In this document: in pieces, positions 52,505 through 61,625 of the stretch
Layout: each line of letters begins with the position of its first letter
How positions within the stretch are numbered: position 1 is the stretch's first letter
Source: Nitrobacter sp051535215
Lineage (GTDB): Bacteria; Pseudomonadota; Alphaproteobacteria; Rhizobiales; Xanthobacteraceae
Assembly: GCF_051535215.1 (NCBI RefSeq)
Contig: NZ_JBPPLY010000009.1
Location: 71,987 to 135,986, forward strand
Direction: 5' to 3'
DNA length: 64,000 nt
Position numbers and translations under genes: made by a program
The notes under the pieces: model-generated
What the model saw: the letters and a program-made list of their open reading frames with translations, nothing else
Database searches by the model: none
Told to the model about the DNA's origin: nothing

Positions 52505-52697
52505 TCGTTGGCGGGGAATATGGCTTGGCAGCCATGCTGTCAAGCAAGCGCCCTTAAGCCGTTGGTGAGGGGCGTGTAGGATAGTGCAAACCAAGTCGTG
52601 GCGTCTCTGCGATCGCGGGGTACGGATCGCCGCGGCAACATTTTTCAGGGTCTGGCTGCTTTGGGTGGCGGTCGGGAATTCGGTCGGGGAATAGACG

Positions 52698-53213
52698 ATG
52701 GTCAGATCAGACGGCGGACGCGCGGCTTTGAACCTTGGGGCGGCTGCGGCCCTTGCGATGTTTGTCGGCGGATGCGGATCGATCGGATCGATCGGACTGT
52801 CGACCCAGCCGGCGCAGCCACCGCAACCGGCCGTCGAGCCCGAAATTCCGGCAACGATCCGCGCCGACGAACTCGTGGGGCGCTGGGGTCTTGCGTCCTA
52901 CCAGAATCCGAACGACCGGGCGCGGACCGAAGCCGCAGCCAAGGCGCAATGCCGGAATCCCTACGTGATCGGCGCAGGCGGCAACGGTGGCGTGATCATG
53001 CATCTCGCCGACGAGGCGAAGCCGCAGGAATTGCGGTTGAAAGGCAGCCAGAGCGGCAAGAACTATATCGGTCCGGAGGGACCGGCGGGCGGCGCGAAAG
53101 ATCGCGAGATCGTTTCTTTCGACGGCCGCGTCCTCATCACCCGCTTCATCGACCCCGATGCGGCGACCCGCTACGGCAACATGGTGTATGTCCGCTGCGC
53201 GCCGCAGCGTTGA
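52698..53213 (+). CDS. Putative lipoprotein
   Basis: The 171-residue protein has a signal peptide with a lipobox-like FVGGC (Cys26), a Pro-rich linker (PAQPPQPAVEP) and a compact domain (ADELVGRWGLASYQNPNDRA, then CRNPYVIGAGGNGGVIMHLA and ending NMVYVRCAPQR). Two further cysteines may form a disulfide. I do not recognise the family; the wording resembles protease-inhibitor-like or lipocalin-like small lipoproteins. It is convergent with cheZ. Confidence 0.76.
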   Translation: MVRSDGGRAALNLGAAAALAMFVGGCGSIGSIGLSTQPAQPPQPAVEPEIPATIRADELVGRWGLASYQNPNDRARTEAAAKAQCRNPYVIGAGGNGGVIMHLADEAKPQELRLKGSQSGKNYIGPEGPAGGAKDREIVSFDGRVLITRFIDPDAATRYGNMVYVRCAPQR

Positions 53214-53309
53214 TCGCCGGTTGCGATTTCACGGACACGGCCTGAACCTGCCAATCGCCGATCCGGTATCGGCCATGGCGTTTTCGTGGTTCGCTGCAAG
53301 ACAACGCAA

Positions 53310-53364
53310 CAAAATAAATCATGGAGTCTCGCTTCTGATTCCATCAGAAGCGAGAAAGCGCTAG
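53310..53364. repeat. Dispersed repeat family A, copy 6 (left part only, reversed)
   Basis: It reads ATGGAGTCTC, then the hairpin GCTTCTGATTCCATCAGAAGC, then GAGAAAGCGCTAG. It overlaps the cheZ stop codon, so the last residues of CheZ read into it and the hairpin may serve as its terminator. Confidence 0.68.
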
Positions 53365-54143
53365 CCGAACAACGCGTCGATATCGTCCTGAGAGGCGTGT
53401 CCCTCGTCGCCGTCGAGCTTCGGACCGTTCAGAAGCTTGGCATCGCCGACGCGATCATCGATGATCGGCGGAGCATGAGCGCGGATGGCGTCGACGCCGC
53501 CCCAGATGTCCATCATGACGTTGATGTGATGTTCGATGAACTTCATGGTGCTCATCACCTTGGCGATGCGTTGCCCGGTGAGATCCTGGAAGTTGCAGGC
53601 CTCGAAAATCGCGATCACGCGCTCCTGGATTTCCTCGCTCTGCAACTGTGTCTGTTCCGGCGACGCAGACTTCGTCAGGGCGCTGGCCGACTGGTCGATC
53701 GCCTCGGCGGCCTCCAGAATCCGTTGCGTCGCCTGCTCGGTGCCGCCCACCACGGCGCCAAGTTCGTCGGTCACCTTCGACATCTCGTCGCCGCTGAAGC
53801 TCTTGCCGTGAAGAACGGCGATTTCCTGCTTGGTGCGGGTGATGGCGTCGTAGATCAGATCGAGCTCGGTCTTCAGCTTTTCGCACTGTTCGATCTGCGC
53901 GCGATAGGTCTGCAGCACAGCCTGAGCATCGGCGACCTCGCGGCTGACCTCGGTGTCGGCCGCAGCCGCTTCGCCCGCGCCATTGCGGCGTGAAGCCCCC
54001 ATCTGTTGGCGGATCGCCTGCAACTCCGCCATGATCTCGCGATGTACCGGCATTGACGTCTCCACATGTTCGGTGGCTGCGATTACGGGCGCGCCGGCAT
54101 TCAAAATCTCCTCGACGCGGAAGCGCTTGCGTTGAACAGCCAT
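53361..54143 (-). CDS. cheZ: Protein phosphatase CheZ-like
   Basis: The 260-residue helical protein has the CheZ core: a long helical hairpin (about residues 65-190), the catalytic-region motif NFQDLTGQRIAKVM and the C-terminal CheY-docking tail SQDDIDALFG. CheZ dephosphorylates CheY-P. No other chemotaxis gene is in the window. The gene is divergent from an L,D-transpeptidase. Confidence 0.88.
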   Translation of the reverse strand: MAVQRKRFRVEEILNAGAPVIAATEHVETSMPVHREIMAELQAIRQQMGASRRNGAGEAAAADTEVSREVADAQAVLQTYRAQIEQCEKLKTELDLIYDAITRTKQEIAVLHGKSFSGDEMSKVTDELGAVVGGTEQATQRILEAAEAIDQSASALTKSASPEQTQLQSEEIQERVIAIFEACNFQDLTGQRIAKVMSTMKFIEHHINVMMDIWGGVDAIRAHAPPIIDDRVGDAKLLNGPKLDGDEGHASQDDIDALFG

Positions 54144-54457
54144 CAGATTCCCCAGCTCTAAATCAATCCGTCACGCTATATCATCCGTTGTATACCGACG
54201 TGGTTTAACGACGGGTTCACGCGGGGAACCGTGGTCCATCCGTTGTCTCCGGCCGGCGATTAACACGTCGAAAGCCCGTTCATCGAAAATAAACGCTACC
54301 GCACAAAACCTCGTGGCATTGAGGACGTGGTGAATCGAAACGCCGGTTCTGTTTACCAAACCGATGCGGTTTTGATTTTAATTTGCTCGCGTGCAAGACG
54401 CGTTATCGGGCGCTCACATGGCGACCCGCCCACGGCGAAACAGTACAGAGTACGTCG
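54144..54457. other. 314-base divergent spacer before the L,D-transpeptidase
   Basis: No gene is seen. AAACCG (54358-54363) and CGGTTT (54367-54372) form a small stem followed by a T-rich tract on the plus strand, 85 bases before the transpeptidase start; its role is unclear. Confidence 0.4.
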
Positions 54458-55249
54458 ATGTTCAAAAAACTATTCTTCGCGCTCCTCGCGGGCGTGTCGC
54501 TTGCTGGCCTTGGCGTTCAGCAAACCTTTGCGAGAGAACCGCAAGCCAGGTTCTTTACCGAGCCTGTGGTGGTTTATGCCGATCAGTCCGCGCCGCAGCC
54601 GGCCGAGCAGCACGTGGCCTATGCCGAGCGGTCCAACATGGGCAGCAACAACATGGGCGGCGGGTTCATCGAGTTTCTGTTCGGCGACGGACAGCAGCAA
54701 GGATCGCATTACCAGCAGCAGCCGTATGATACGCGCCCGCTCTATGCGCCGCAGCCGCAGCTTATGCCGGAGCAGGACGCAAGCGAGGCCGCGCATCCCG
54801 CGTTCGATCCGAAATTCGAGAAGCAGCTCGTCGATTATCACGGCAAGGAAGCCGCCGGCACCATCGTTATCGACACGTCGAGCAAGTTTCTCTATCTCGT
54901 GCAGGGCGACGGCAGGGCGCTACGCTACGGGGTCGGCGTCGGCAAGCCGGGCTTCCTCTGGGCCGGCGTCAAGACGGTCACGGCCAAGAAGGAATGGCCG
55001 GACTGGACGCCGCCGGCGGAAATGCTCAAGCGTCGTCCGGATTTGCCGCGCCACATGGAAGGCGGGCCGCAGAATCCGCTGGGCGCCCGCGCCATGTATC
55101 TCGGCTCCTCGCTCTACCGCATCCACGGCTCCAACGAACCCTGGACGATCGGCACCAACGTGTCGTCCGGATGCATCCGGATGCGCAATGAGGACGTGAT
55201 TGATCTTTACGGTCGCGTTCACGTCGGCGCCAAGGTGGTCGTGATCTGA
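54458..55249 (+). CDS. L,D-transpeptidase (YkuD/ErfK family), exported
   Basis: The 263-residue protein has a signal peptide (about residues 1-26, ending TFARE), a Gln/Met-rich linker of about 80 residues and a YkuD domain at about 130-262 with His223 (YRIHGSN) and Cys239 (VSSGCIRM). It shares the EWPDWTPPAEM insert and the C-terminal layout with the protein at 13712, so they are paralogues; the linker is unique to this one. It acts on peptidoglycan in the periplasm. Confidence 0.93.
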   Translation: MFKKLFFALLAGVSLAGLGVQQTFAREPQARFFTEPVVVYADQSAPQPAEQHVAYAERSNMGSNNMGGGFIEFLFGDGQQQGSHYQQQPYDTRPLYAPQPQLMPEQDASEAAHPAFDPKFEKQLVDYHGKEAAGTIVIDTSSKFLYLVQGDGRALRYGVGVGKPGFLWAGVKTVTAKKEWPDWTPPAEMLKRRPDLPRHMEGGPQNPLGARAMYLGSSLYRIHGSNEPWTIGTNVSSGCIRMRNEDVIDLYGRVHVGAKVVVI

Positions 55250-55264
55250 CGCAGGGACGTTGCC

Positions 55265-55298
55265 CAAAACAGAAACGGCCGCCCGTGGGCGGCCGTTT
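55265..55298. terminator. Bidirectional intrinsic terminator
   Basis: AAACGGCCGCCC pairs with GGGCGGCCGTTT, with T-runs on both strands (TTTTGT on plus; TGTTTT on minus). It serves the L,D-transpeptidase and the convergent DUF2076 gene. Confidence 0.85.
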
Positions 55299-55322
55299 TG
55301 TCGTCGCGGGACTTCGGAGACC

Positions 55323-56132
55323 TCAGGCGTAATCGTCGCCGTCGTCGAAGTCGGCGAACTCGTCCGAATCCATATCCATCTCGTCGGCGTCGTCCTGGTC
55401 CTGATCCTGGTCCTGATCGGCATCCGCCTGGGCCTGGTCGAACGAACTGGTTTGCGACGTGGCGTCGTGTTGTGACCCGATATCACCGACGCCGGCGTCG
55501 CGCGCCAGATTGCTTCCCGACTGATCGCCGCCGCCCCATGGGCTGCGCGAGCCAAGTCCGCCCGCGTCTCCGAAGCTGCTGGCATGGGCGGGGCCGCCCA
55601 TCATGGAGCGGATGCTGTTCAGAAGCAGACCGCCGCCCACCGCACCCGCAGCCGCCGCCGCCGCCGTTCCGAGAAACGAACCGCCGCCCGGCTGCGGCGG
55701 GGGCGTGCCATAGGGTTGACCGGCAGGGGGCTGACCGGCAGGTCCCTGATTGTAGCGCCCAGGCTGTTCGGCCTGCTGCAGCACCTGTCCGGTGTTCCAG
55801 GCCGGCTGGCTCGACGGCGTGGGCGGAGGTTGTACGTTCGGAACCGAACCGCGCGATTTGCCAAAAACGGTATCGCGCATCTGATCCAGGAACCCGCCTG
55901 CAGGGGCCTGATCGGCAGCGCCGCCGCTCTCCAGTTGCTGGATGCGGTCGTTGGCGCGCTTGAGGGCTTCATCCTGAACCAGAACCGTCTGGACCAGCGT
56001 GTACAGAGCATTGGGCGCCCGCCGCAGGCCCTCGGCGATGGCGGCGGCGGCGGTCTGATCGCGTGGCGCGTTCTCGACGCCGGCGAGGCGGGTGAAGAGG
56101 TCGTCAACCAACTGGCGTTCTTGCGGCGTCAT
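55323..56132 (-). CDS. DUF2076-domain protein with acidic tail
   Basis: The 269-residue protein has the DUF2076 start MTPQERQLVDDLFTRLAGVE, a predicted helix (ALYTLVQTVLVQDEALKRAN), a Pro/Gly/Gln-rich middle, a glycine-zipper-like hydrophobic segment (FLGTAAAAAAGAVGGGLLL) and a very acidic C-terminus with DQ repeats. It is probably periplasmic or membrane associated though it lacks a signal peptide. The function is not known. I chose the ATG at 56132. Confidence 0.85.
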   Translation of the reverse strand: MTPQERQLVDDLFTRLAGVENAPRDQTAAAAIAEGLRRAPNALYTLVQTVLVQDEALKRANDRIQQLESGGAADQAPAGGFLDQMRDTVFGKSRGSVPNVQPPPTPSSQPAWNTGQVLQQAEQPGRYNQGPAGQPPAGQPYGTPPPQPGGGSFLGTAAAAAAGAVGGGLLLNSIRSMMGGPAHASSFGDAGGLGSRSPWGGGDQSGSNLARDAGVGDIGSQHDATSQTSSFDQAQADADQDQDQDQDDADEMDMDSDEFADFDDGDDYA

Positions 56133-56250
56133 GGCGCTCTCCCGATAAGGTGGCGGATGGGGATGTAGGAGCGCTTTGTGTCGCAAACAGTATCGCGGCC
56201 GATTAAATTTCAGTGTGCGACAATTGAGGCGGGGCTTGCGGTCGGGTGAA

Positions 56251-57093
56251 TCAGCCCAGTGTCACCCGATTCGCCGCCAGCATGTCGCGAAAGCCGTCCC
56301 CGGACAGGAACGCATATTCCCGCTCCCGCTGGTCGGTTACGGGATCGAGCGCGATCAGCGTGTCGTCGACAAAGCCGGGATGGCACATGATCAGGCCGTC
56401 GTCCGGCGAGCCGCCGAGAAAGTCCTGCATCAGCGCGCCGAAGTCGGGCGTGGTGAAATCGTAGGCGCCGGCGAATGCCGGATTGAAGCGGACGCCGGCG
56501 CGCACGGCCTGGCGGCGAAAGCCGGCGCTCAAGACATCGAGAAGCAGCGCCTTCGGCATACCGAACCGCCGCGCCAGCGGTCGGCGGCGGCCGCACTGGC
56601 GCACCCACGCGCCGGGGGCGGCGTTTTTGACCGCCGACAGGAAGGCGCCGCGCACCTGCGGGAAAATCTGCACGTGCTGATGCCCGTCGACGTAGTCGGG
56701 CGCGCGGCCGAACCGCTCGGCAAACGCCGCGATCTGCGCCTTGACCTCGTCGAAAATCATCTCGGGCTCGAGCCGGCGCGACAGGCTTGCGCGCAGCATC
56801 TTCGAAAGTGGCGGAAACAGTCCGCCCTGAAGCGGCCGGTAATGCAGGGTGAGCGGATGAAACGGCGCGGTCAGGGTGACATGCAGGCCGATGAGGCAAT
56901 GCGGATTATGGGCGACGGCCGCCTCCAGTATCCCGACCTCTTCGCGTCCGGCGGCGGGACCGACCACCATCACCGATGTCGCATTGACGCGCTCGCGCTC
57001 GATCAGATCGCGGATCGCCCGGTTGACGCCGGGACTGATGCCGTAATCGTCAGCGCAGAGCCGGATTCGCCGCTGCGGTTGGTTGCCGTTCAT
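56251..57093 (-). CDS. hpnK: HpnK-like YdjC/ChbG-family deacetylase
   Basis: The 280-residue protein opens LCADDYGISPGVNRAIRDL, then LIGLHVTLTAPF, YVDGHQHVQIFP and CHPGFVDD, which are the metal-binding motifs (Asp, His, His) of YdjC/ChbG carbohydrate deacetylases. The hopanoid-associated HpnK subgroup matches in length and wording. The start overlaps the stop of the upstream glycosyltransferase by ATGA. The role in hopanoid side-chain or glycolipid deacetylation is inferred; no hopene cyclase gene is in the window. Confidence 0.85.
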   Translation of the reverse strand: MNGNQPQRRIRLCADDYGISPGVNRAIRDLIERERVNATSVMVVGPAAGREEVGILEAAVAHNPHCLIGLHVTLTAPFHPLTLHYRPLQGGLFPPLSKMLRASLSRRLEPEMIFDEVKAQIAAFAERFGRAPDYVDGHQHVQIFPQVRGAFLSAVKNAAPGAWVRQCGRRRPLARRFGMPKALLLDVLSAGFRRQAVRAGVRFNPAFAGAYDFTTPDFGALMQDFLGGSPDDGLIMCHPGFVDDTLIALDPVTDQREREYAFLSGDGFRDMLAANRVTLG

Positions 57094-58136
57094 TCGGCGG
57101 CGGTCCGGTGCGGCTCGCCGGCGGATGGTTCGCTGTCGGCCTGCTTCACGCTGTGTTCGGCGACGAAGTAAATCGGCCGCGCCTTCAGTTCGGAAAGGAT
57201 CTTGCCGATGTATTCGCCCATGATGCCGATCATCAGGAGTTGCACGCCGCCGAGGGTCATGAGGCCGACCACCAGGGATGGATAGCCGGGGACCGTTTCG
57301 CCATCGACCCAAGTTTCCCACAGGATCGACAGGCCGAACAGGAAGGCCGCGAATGCGAGCAGCAGGCCGAGCAGGCTGGCCAGCCGCAGCGGCGCCACCG
57401 AGAACGAGGTCAGTCCCTCGATCGACAGGCCGAGCAGCCGCGCCGCATTGAACGTGGACATGCCGTGGGTGCGGACGTCGGGCTCGTAGTCGACGCGGAA
57501 CTGGCGGAAGCCGATCCAGCTTGCCAGCCCCTTGAAGAAGCGGTTGCGCTCGGGCATCTGGCGCAGCGCGGCGGCGGCGCGGGGCGACAGCAGGCGGAAG
57601 TCGCCGGCGTCCTCGGGGATCCGCTGGCGCGCGCCCCAGTTGATGATCGCGTAGAAGCTGTGCACGCCGATCCGGCGCAGCAGCGACTCGTTCGTCCGGT
57701 GCGCCTTCGCCGTGTAGATGACGTCATAGCCGCCGTTGATCCAGTGATCCACCAACCGCTCCACGAGGTCGGGGGAATGCTGGCCGTCGCCATCCATGAA
57801 CAGCAGCGCGCCGCGCCGGGCGTGGTCCAGTCCTGCCAGCAACGCGGCTTCCTTGCCGAAGTTGCGCGACAGCGACAGCACCTGCACGTCCAGCGCGTCG
57901 GCCGGCAGCGCGCGGGCGACGTTCAGCGTGCCGTCGGTCGAGCCGTCGTCGATGTAGACCACCTCGCAGGCGAGACCGAAACGCTGCCTCAGCTTTGCCG
58001 CCAGCGCGCCGAGGCGTTCGTGAAGCTGCTGCAGCCCGGCGGCCTCGTTGTAAATGGGAATCACGATCGACAGACCCTGCGCGACCGCGGCGGCCGCGTC
58101 CGAAGGCAGACCGGGAAGGCTCGGCGTTGGCGTCAT
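57090..58136 (-). CDS. GT2-family glycosyltransferase with C-terminal membrane segments
   Basis: The 348-residue protein has a GT-A fold (LSIVIPIYNEAAGLQQL, VYIDDGSTDGTL, LFMDGDGQHSPDLVERL, and EDAGDFRLLSPRA) at residues 20-245 and two hydrophobic segments near 260-285 and 300-325, the layout of DPM/ArnC-like polyprenyl-phosphate glycosyltransferases. It is coupled to hpnK by ATGA, so it may make the glycolipid that HpnK deacetylates. That link is inferred. Confidence 0.9.
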   Translation of the reverse strand: MTPTPSLPGLPSDAAAAVAQGLSIVIPIYNEAAGLQQLHERLGALAAKLRQRFGLACEVVYIDDGSTDGTLNVARALPADALDVQVLSLSRNFGKEAALLAGLDHARRGALLFMDGDGQHSPDLVERLVDHWINGGYDVIYTAKAHRTNESLLRRIGVHSFYAIINWGARQRIPEDAGDFRLLSPRAAAALRQMPERNRFFKGLASWIGFRQFRVDYEPDVRTHGMSTFNAARLLGLSIEGLTSFSVAPLRLASLLGLLLAFAAFLFGLSILWETWVDGETVPGYPSLVVGLMTLGGVQLLMIGIMGEYIGKILSELKARPIYFVAEHSVKQADSEPSAGEPHRTAAE

Positions 58137-58210
58137 CGCTTGGGTCCGGCGTGGTCAATCTTCCTATGGTAGTGAGCGCGGCCGCGCGCTTCAACGGGCG
58201 GCCGCACGGT

Positions 58211-59188
58211 CTACTTCCGCAGGAATGCGTCCAGTTTTGCGAATAGCGGGTTCTCGCGATCGAAGACATAGTCCAGCGATGCAATCGACACCGTTTCGGC
58301 GCCGTGCTGACGCAAAAAGCTGCCGAGCGCATAGAGCCGGTCCGGCGGGCAGTGCAGCGTGATCATGCCGGAAGACGTCGGTCCGCCGAACGGCGAGACC
58401 GCGCCGAAGCGATCCTGCGCCTCGGTGAGCAGCGCTGCATCGCAACCTTTGAATCGCGTCCGCACCTCGCGATACTGGCTGGCGCGGGCGCGCGCCGCGA
58501 TGTGGTCGAAAATGATCCGCGCCGTTTCGCGCGCGCCGTTCGACCAGTCGGCATCGCGCGAGGCGACCAGGTTGGCCTGGCTGCGCAGGATGACGCCGTC
58601 GTCCAGCACCTTGAGGCCGTTGGCGGCAAGCGTCGCCCCAGTCGTCGTGATATCGACGATCATCTCGGCGGTGCCCACCGCGGGGGCGCCTTCCGTGGCG
58701 CCTGCGCTCTCGACGATGCGGTAGTCGACCACGCCGTGCGAGGCGAAGAAGGCGCGGGTCAGGTTGATGTATTTGGTCGCGACGCGCATCCGCCGGTTGT
58801 GTTGCGCACGAAAGCCGGTCGCCACGTCGTCGAGGTCGGCGATGGTGCGCACGTCGATCCAGGATTGCGGCACCGCGACGACCACGTTGGCGCTGCCGAA
58901 GCCGAGACCGTTGATCAGCGCCACGCGCCTGTCGGCATCGACGATGCTTTCGCGGATCAGGTCTTCGCCGGTGACGCCGAGATGCACCGAGCCACGCGCG
59001 AGTTGCGCGGCGATCTCGCTCGCGGAGAGATAGGCGATCTCGACGTTGTCGAGCTGGACGATAGTGCCGCGATAGTCGCGCACGCCGCCCGGTTTCGCCA
59101 GCGTCAGTCCGGCGCGAGCGAAAAAGGCTTCGGCGTTTTCCTGCAGGCGGCCCTTCGAAGGCACGGCCAGAACGAGAGGTGCGGTCAT
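58211..59188 (-). CDS. hisG: ATP phosphoribosyltransferase HisG
   Basis: The 325-residue enzyme catalyses the first step of histidine synthesis. The catalytic part shows VPSKGRLQENAEAFFARAGL, LGVTGEDLIRE and the PRPP motif EMIVDITTTGATLAANGLKV. It is about 100 residues longer than short-form HisG, with an extra C-terminal domain from about residue 235. Even so it is coupled to hisZ by an ATGA overlap. The ATG at 59188 is used for that reason. Confidence 0.96.
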   Translation of the reverse strand: MTAPLVLAVPSKGRLQENAEAFFARAGLTLAKPGGVRDYRGTIVQLDNVEIAYLSASEIAAQLARGSVHLGVTGEDLIRESIVDADRRVALINGLGFGSANVVVAVPQSWIDVRTIADLDDVATGFRAQHNRRMRVATKYINLTRAFFASHGVVDYRIVESAGATEGAPAVGTAEMIVDITTTGATLAANGLKVLDDGVILRSQANLVASRDADWSNGARETARIIFDHIAARARASQYREVRTRFKGCDAALLTEAQDRFGAVSPFGGPTSSGMITLHCPPDRLYALGSFLRQHGAETVSIASLDYVFDRENPLFAKLDAFLRK

Positions 59189-60372
59189 GACGCGTTCCCG
59201 CCGGTGCGGCTCGTGGAGGATACGTTCGCGCACTTCGTCACCGCCTCGATCCAGATCGAGAAGCCGACTGCAGGGATCGGCGTCGTTGCGCCCAGTTGCG
59301 TCATCAGACCGTCGTAACGGCCACCGGCAATCAGCGGCCCGTCGCCGCCGCCCTTGCGCTGCAGTTCGAATTCGAAACCCGTGTAGTAATCCACGCCGCG
59401 GCCGAACGCGGTGGCGAAACTGATTCTTCGAGGTTCGATGCCGCGCGCGGCCATGAAGCCTGTGCGGCTTTCGACCTGATCGATCGCGGCGTCGATGTTG
59501 AGGCCGGCGTCGGAGGCGAGGGCGCGCAACTGGCCGAGCGCATCGTCGGGATCGCCCGATATCGCCAGAAAGCGCTTGAGGATGGTCAGCGCGTCGCGCG
59601 GCAATGCACCGCTCTTCAGCGTGGATTGTTCGAGGAAGCGGTCGGCGATCTCGTCGAGGGTGCGGCCGCCGACAATGGACGCGCCCGCGATCGACATCAT
59701 GTCGGTCACCAGCGCCAGCGCCGCCTTGCGGTCGGACCCCGCCAGCGCCGCCAGCACGCCTTCGTATTCGTTGTGGCCGGGGCCGGTCGCAAGCGTCAGC
59801 CGCTCGATATCCTGCGCGAGGCTGACCTTGCGGTTGAAATCCTTCATCAGCCGTCGCCGCCAGACCGGATAGAGGTCGAGCGCATCGATCAGGGCGGTGA
59901 ACAGCGCGACATCGCCGGTGCGGATCTCCACGTCGCTGATGCCGAAGGCCGCGGCCGCTTCCAGACCGAGCGCAAGCATCTCGGCGTCGGCGGCGGCGCG
60001 ATCCTGCCGGCCGAACGATTCGATTCCGGCTTGCAGGAACTCGCTCGGCCGCCCCGCGCGATAGCGGAAGACCGGGCCGAGATAGCAGAACCCGGCCGGC
60101 TGGCCGGCCCTTTTCGAGCCGAGGTAGTCCCGCGCCACCGGGATGGTCAGGTCGGGACGCAGGCAGAGTTCCTCGCCGCCCGCGTCCGAGGTCAGATAGA
60201 GGCTTTTGCGGATGTCCTCTCCCGAAAGGTCCAGAAACGGCTCGGCCGGCTGCAGGATCGCGGGCTCCGCCTTGACGTAGCCGGCCTGGGCGAATGACGA
60301 CAGCAGCCCATCCGCCCAGGGCGGCGATCGGGTTGTAGGATTTTCCGCGCTGCGGCTCATATCGAAAGCCAT
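59185..60372 (-). CDS. hisZ: ATP phosphoribosyltransferase regulatory subunit HisZ
   Basis: The 395-residue HisRS-like protein has class II motif 2 (RPDLTIPVARDYL, then GPVFRYRAGRPSEFLQAGIE) and motif 3-like GGRYDGLMTQLG, but not the anticodon-binding domain of HisRS. HisZ regulates HisG. I chose the ATG at 60372; one at 60360 is also possible and neither has a strong ribosome site. The end overlaps hisG. Confidence 0.94.
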   Translation of the reverse strand: MAFDMSRSAENPTTRSPPWADGLLSSFAQAGYVKAEPAILQPAEPFLDLSGEDIRKSLYLTSDAGGEELCLRPDLTIPVARDYLGSKRAGQPAGFCYLGPVFRYRAGRPSEFLQAGIESFGRQDRAAADAEMLALGLEAAAAFGISDVEIRTGDVALFTALIDALDLYPVWRRRLMKDFNRKVSLAQDIERLTLATGPGHNEYEGVLAALAGSDRKAALALVTDMMSIAGASIVGGRTLDEIADRFLEQSTLKSGALPRDALTILKRFLAISGDPDDALGQLRALASDAGLNIDAAIDQVESRTGFMAARGIEPRRISFATAFGRGVDYYTGFEFELQRKGGGDGPLIAGGRYDGLMTQLGATTPIPAVGFSIWIEAVTKCANVSSTSRTGGNAS

Positions 60373-60401
60373 GAGTTCCAAGGTGTTTTCGGGCAGGCCC
60401 T

Positions 60402-60504
60402 TATAGCGTTTTCGAGCGAAGTGGACCGGTTCGCGTCAAGAAAACGCGTCAAATCAAAATCATAGAGCCGGCTTCTGATTCCATCAGAAGCGGAAAGGCT
60501 CTAG
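60402..60504. repeat. Dispersed repeat family A, copy 7 (full length, reversed)
   Basis: Reversed, it reads CTAGAGCCTTTCC, hairpin GCTTCTGATGGAATCAGAAGC, GGCTCTATGATTTTGATTTG, ACGCGTTTTCTTGACGCGAA, then the CCACTTCGCTCGAAAACGC end. It lies upstream of hisZ and just after rsmE on the same strand. Confidence 0.8.
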
Positions 60505-60545
60505 CATGGCCGGATGACGGTTTCGACCATGATTCCGGAAGTGGC

Positions 60546-61313
60546 TTAACGAGTCGCGTGTTTTTCGGACTGTGTCCAGTCGCCCAGCACGGTCTGGACC
60601 AGGGCCAGAACCGCGACTGCGGCGGTATCGGCGCGCAGAATCCGCGGGCCCAGCGACAGCCGCAGCGTATGGGGCTGGCCGAGCAGATTTGCCCGCTCGT
60701 CCTCGGCGAAGCCGCCTTCCGGTCCGACCAGGACATCGACGCCCTGTGCGGCGCTGCCCATCGGCGCAAGCGCCGCCGCCGGATTGGCGACCGGCGCGAC
60801 CTCGTCGCAGAATACCAGCAGGCGTTCCGGCGCGCGTGCGTCGAGCCAGCGCGCAAGGGTGACCGGTTCCTCGACCCTGGCCAGGCTGAGGATGCCGCAT
60901 TGCTCGGCGGCCTCGATGACATTGGCGCGCATCCGCTCGCCGTTGACCCGGCTCACCTGGGTGAAGCGGGTCAGAACTGGCTGCAGCGCGCAGGCTCCCA
61001 TTTCCACCGCCTTCTGGACCATGTAGTCGAGCCGGGCGTGTTTCAGCGGCGCGAAGACGTAATGCAGGTCGGGCAGGCGGTCCTGAGCCCTGGTCGCGGC
61101 GACGATATCCAGATGTTCCAGACGTTTGCGGCCTGCAATCGCGGCCTGCCACTCGCCGTCGCGACCGTTGAAGACCAGCACCTTCGCACCCGAGCCGAGG
61201 CGCAGCACATTGCCGAGATAATTGGCCTGATCGCGGTCGAGCGGAACCCGGTCGCCGGCGGCAAGCAGCGCGTCGACGTAGAGCCGGGGACTGCGAAAGT
61301 CCATGTCGGGCAT
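60546..61313 (-). CDS. rsmE: 16S rRNA m3U1498 methyltransferase RsmE
   Basis: The 255-residue SPOUT methyltransferase has the RsmE start RSPRLYVDALLAAGDRVPLD, a PUA-like domain, then VLVGPEGGFAEDERANLL and LGPRILRADTAAVAVLALVQ, which form the knot that binds S-adenosylmethionine. It methylates U1498 of 16S rRNA. I chose the ATG at 61313; 61304 is also possible. A long upstream frame extension is not coding. Confidence 0.94.
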   Translation of the reverse strand: MPDMDFRSPRLYVDALLAAGDRVPLDRDQANYLGNVLRLGSGAKVLVFNGRDGEWQAAIAGRKRLEHLDIVAATRAQDRLPDLHYVFAPLKHARLDYMVQKAVEMGACALQPVLTRFTQVSRVNGERMRANVIEAAEQCGILSLARVEEPVTLARWLDARAPERLLVFCDEVAPVANPAAALAPMGSAAQGVDVLVGPEGGFAEDERANLLGQPHTLRLSLGPRILRADTAAVAVLALVQTVLGDWTQSEKHATR

Positions 61314-61625
61314 GACTAAAGGGGCATGACTGAAAGTGAAATCCTGCAGGGGCCCGCTTTCTTTGGCGGTTTCTTCATGCGAACCTGTTACCTCGTCGCT
61401 TGAAAATCCTATAGACCAACATGATCGGCCTCTCAAACGGTGGGGGGCGAACATTAGTCCGGATGTTCCGATCTCGATCGGCGCGGCCATGCGTCGCGCT
61501 GTTGCCCGATTCGTCGGGTTGTTAGGAATCGTCTGCAATCGTAAAAGTGTGGGAATCATGGAAGGCCGTTCTTTGCATTTGTCGCGAAAGACGTCGCGAA
61601 TCGTTGACCTTGCCGGAGAAGTGCT
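61314..61625. other. 312-base divergent spacer with repeat
   Basis: Between rsmE and the exported protein no gene is seen. It holds a degraded family A repeat at 61362-61414. Confidence 0.5.
61362..61414. repeat. Dispersed repeat family A, copy 8 (right part, degraded)
   Basis: It reads TTTGGCGGTTTCTTCATGCG, then AACCTGTTACCTCGTCGCTT and GAAAATCCTATAG, matching the right half of the other copies with several changes. Confidence 0.6.
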
